Assembly: GCA_933822405.4 (NCBI GenBank)
Contig: CAKOGP040000668.1
Location: 457,445 to 521,444 of the forward strand
Length of the DNA stretch: 64,000 nt
Source: Cylindrotheca closterium
Lineage: Eukaryota; Bacillariophyta; Bacillariophyceae; Bacillariales; Bacillariaceae
Direction of reading: 5' to 3'
Part shown: positions 62,373-64,000 of the stretch, in pieces
Layout: each line of letters opens with the position of its first letter
Numbering within the stretch: the first letter of the stretch is position 1
The notes under the pieces: model-generated
Told to the model about the DNA's origin: nothing
Databases searched by the model: none
What the model saw: the letters and a program-made list of their open reading frames with translations, nothing else
Program-made: the position numbers and the translations under genes

Positions 62373-63842
62373 TTATGCACAATGAGCATAATTGCTGCCT
62401 CCATCGGACGAAGCATTGCCTCGTCGTCCATTCGAAGATGGTTGCTGGTGTTGCTGATGATGTTGTTGTTGCTGTTGATCATGATGATGATGTTTCGCAG
62501 TGTCATCCGTCTTTGGTTCTGCTGCCACTGACGCCGTCGTGGTTGTTGGAGTAGGTGCGGGAGGTGCCATTTGAAAATTCATGTACGGCATTTGCATTTG
62601 CTGTTGCATTTGTGGTGCCATGGTTTCACCTGCTGCTGTTGGTGCTCCTGCTCCTGATTGAGCAGAAGCAGCAGCAATGGCGGCATTGGTAGCATTTGGA
62701 TCTACCATCATCATACTGTTGGGGTACATACTTTGCATGGAGGTGAACATCATTTGCTGTGGAGTCATCATCATGTTGTTGTTGTTGTTGTGAGCTACTG
62801 CTGGAGCCTGAGGTTGTGCAGGAGCCTGCTGTTGCTGCGCCGAAGCGTGGGCATGCTGCTGTTGATGCTGCTGCTGCTGTTGCGGCGCTTGTGCTTGAGG
62901 GGCAGTGGGAGCGGGTGGCTGTTGCTGTTGTTGTTGTTGCTGGGTCATGAATGGTTGCGGCATCATGAACTGATTCATGGCGGCACCCATCTGTGCCTGC
63001 ATTCCAAACTGTGGCATGTTCTGAGCTGCGTTGGCGGGCATCATCATTGGAACCATCATCATAACCTATCAAGTTGATATAATGAATGGAATGGAATGAA
63101 ATGAAAACAAAAACAGTAGTTAGCGACAAGTCCCATTCATTCTTATTCCCACCAACAATTGTATACTCACCTGCTTTTGTGGTTGTTGCTGTGGCATCAT
63201 CTTAGTACTACAGAGAGCCTCCTTGTATTTCGCAGCAATTTCTTCTCCAGCCTTTTGCGATTCTTGCAACTGTTGTTGCAGAGTGGCACATTCGGTCTTT
63301 CTTCGCTTGTTGCTGTTCCGGAATCGTTCCAAGTGGGCAATCGTACGTGCAATCAAATCGGCTCGATTGGTAGCGGAAAAGGACTGACGAAAGACGGTGG
63401 GATCTTCTTCTCGTTCCTCTTGTTCGATTTGAGAAATGAGCTTGGTCAAGTCATTGAATTGTTTGTTGACATCCAATCGACGTTGCTTTTCTCTGCTTCG
63501 TTTGCGCTCGGAGCGTGCCAACGCTTTGGCATCCTCATCAATCTCGGTGTGACTGTTGCTGCTACTAGTATTGGTATTTGTATTGGATTGAGCGGGCACA
63601 GGTTCTGCAGTAGAAGCAGCAGAAGCAGCAGAGGGTGGAGGAAGACAAGCGACCGCCGCTTCCACGGCAGCCTGCATGACAGGCACTTCTTCCGTTTCAT
63701 CTTCCTGGTCGTGATGATCGTGATGGTCGTGATGATGAGAACTGCTAGGACTGCTGCCATTCATGACTCCCAACAAATGTTGAATGTCATCTTCGCTAAA
63801 ATTTCCAGTCATGTCAAAGTGATCGTCCAATGGATTCACCAT
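62373..63842 (-). CDS. bHLH transcription factor with Gln/Met-rich tail (two exons)
   Basis: Exon 1 (63842-63171) and exon 2 (63065-62373) flank a 105-base phase-0 intron (GTGAGT ... GATAG) and give 454 residues. Residues about 110-178 read as a basic helix-loop-helix: R-S-E-R-K-R-S-R-E-K-Q-R-R, helix 1 N-K-Q-F-N-D-L-T-K-L-I-S, a longer loop, then N-R-A-D-L-I-A-R-T-I-A-H-L-E-R-F. A short coiled coil (182-212) follows, as in bHLH-zip proteins. The Glu/Arg layout (E-R-K-R, E-K-Q-R-R) allows E-box binding. Exon 2 is Met/Gln/Ala/Pro-rich, like an activation domain, and ends in a His/Gln tail. No PAS domain is present. Target genes are unknown. Confidence 0.88.
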
Positions 63843-64000
63843 AATAGTAGTATAAGTACCGCAGTATAGTGTTCCTGGAGTAGAGGATGGGGGGTAGATA
63901 CCACAAGTCGTTGATCAACGAAACTGCAGATCAAAAATACTGCAAGTAGAAGTTTCCAACGAACCGGCAGTAACTTGAACCAAGGAGGCTACGGGGGGTG

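Noticed and set aside
1..64000. tRNA, rRNA or CRISPR features
   Set aside because: No cloverleaf with matching A and B boxes, no rRNA core sequence and no regularly spaced identical repeats were found by eye; a covariance-model scan would be decisive.

Overview
The window looks like nuclear DNA of a diatom, probably a pennate one. Three genes carry the diatom-enriched DUF6824 domain. At least two proteins begin with a signal peptide followed by Trp at the predicted cleavage site (V-S-A|W-T and T-L-A|W-T), the pattern of diatom bipartite plastid presequences. Introns are few, short (about 65-175 bases) and GT-AG. Low-complexity Asn, Gln, Ser and Asp tracts are common. No species is claimed. 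No operons, CRISPR arrays, rRNA or convincing tRNA genes were seen.

Positions 1-9.2 kb: the first 62 codons of a gene running off the left edge; a DUF6824 protein; a field of direct repeats (2390-2613); an LRR_5/ankyrin protein; a SulP/STAS anion transporter with a plastid-type presequence; a Gln-rich protein; and a zinc-ribbon plus LiaF-like protein behind a 23-bp triplet repeat and a dispersed repeat.

Positions 9.2-23.3 kb: a zinc-ribbon remnant; an Asn-rich secreted or plastid protein; dUTPase; a 1,894-residue protein with TPX2-like motifs; V-ATPase subunit G (2 exons); an ArfGAP (2 exons) with a repeated RRxS tail; a second copy of the dispersed repeat; and a presequence-bearing protein of unknown function.

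Positions 23.3-46 kb: a GT92-like enzyme with two tandem domains and an intron at the same place in each; a cyclin; a frameshifted MYND-finger gene followed by a degenerate copy of its 5' end; a class 3 lipase; a secreted Ser/Pro-rich protein; a two-TM protein; a DxD glycosyltransferase; a protein kinase with a long activation-loop insert; a five-exon secreted Cys-module/LRR protein with an 18-nt exon; and a sugar nucleotidyltransferase-like enzyme.

Positions 46-64 kb: a gene-poor stretch holding two tandem copies of an unrecognised 76-77-residue protein; a second DUF6824 gene; a TMEM65-GAF fusion; a CDF zinc transporter with a His-rich loop; a CRAL-TRIO/repeat/DUF6824 protein (3 exons); a PAPS-type nucleotide-sugar transporter (3 exons); a short-chain dehydrogenase; and a bHLH transcription factor (2 exons).

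Most genes are unrelated housekeeping or lineage-specific neighbours. The points most worth following are the tandem small-protein family, the MYND frameshift, the TMEM65-GAF fusion, the plastid-type SulP transporter, the domain-plus-intron duplication in the GT92 gene, and an excess of the intergenic palindrome TACCGGTA. All gene models and splice sites were read by eye and have not been checked against transcripts.
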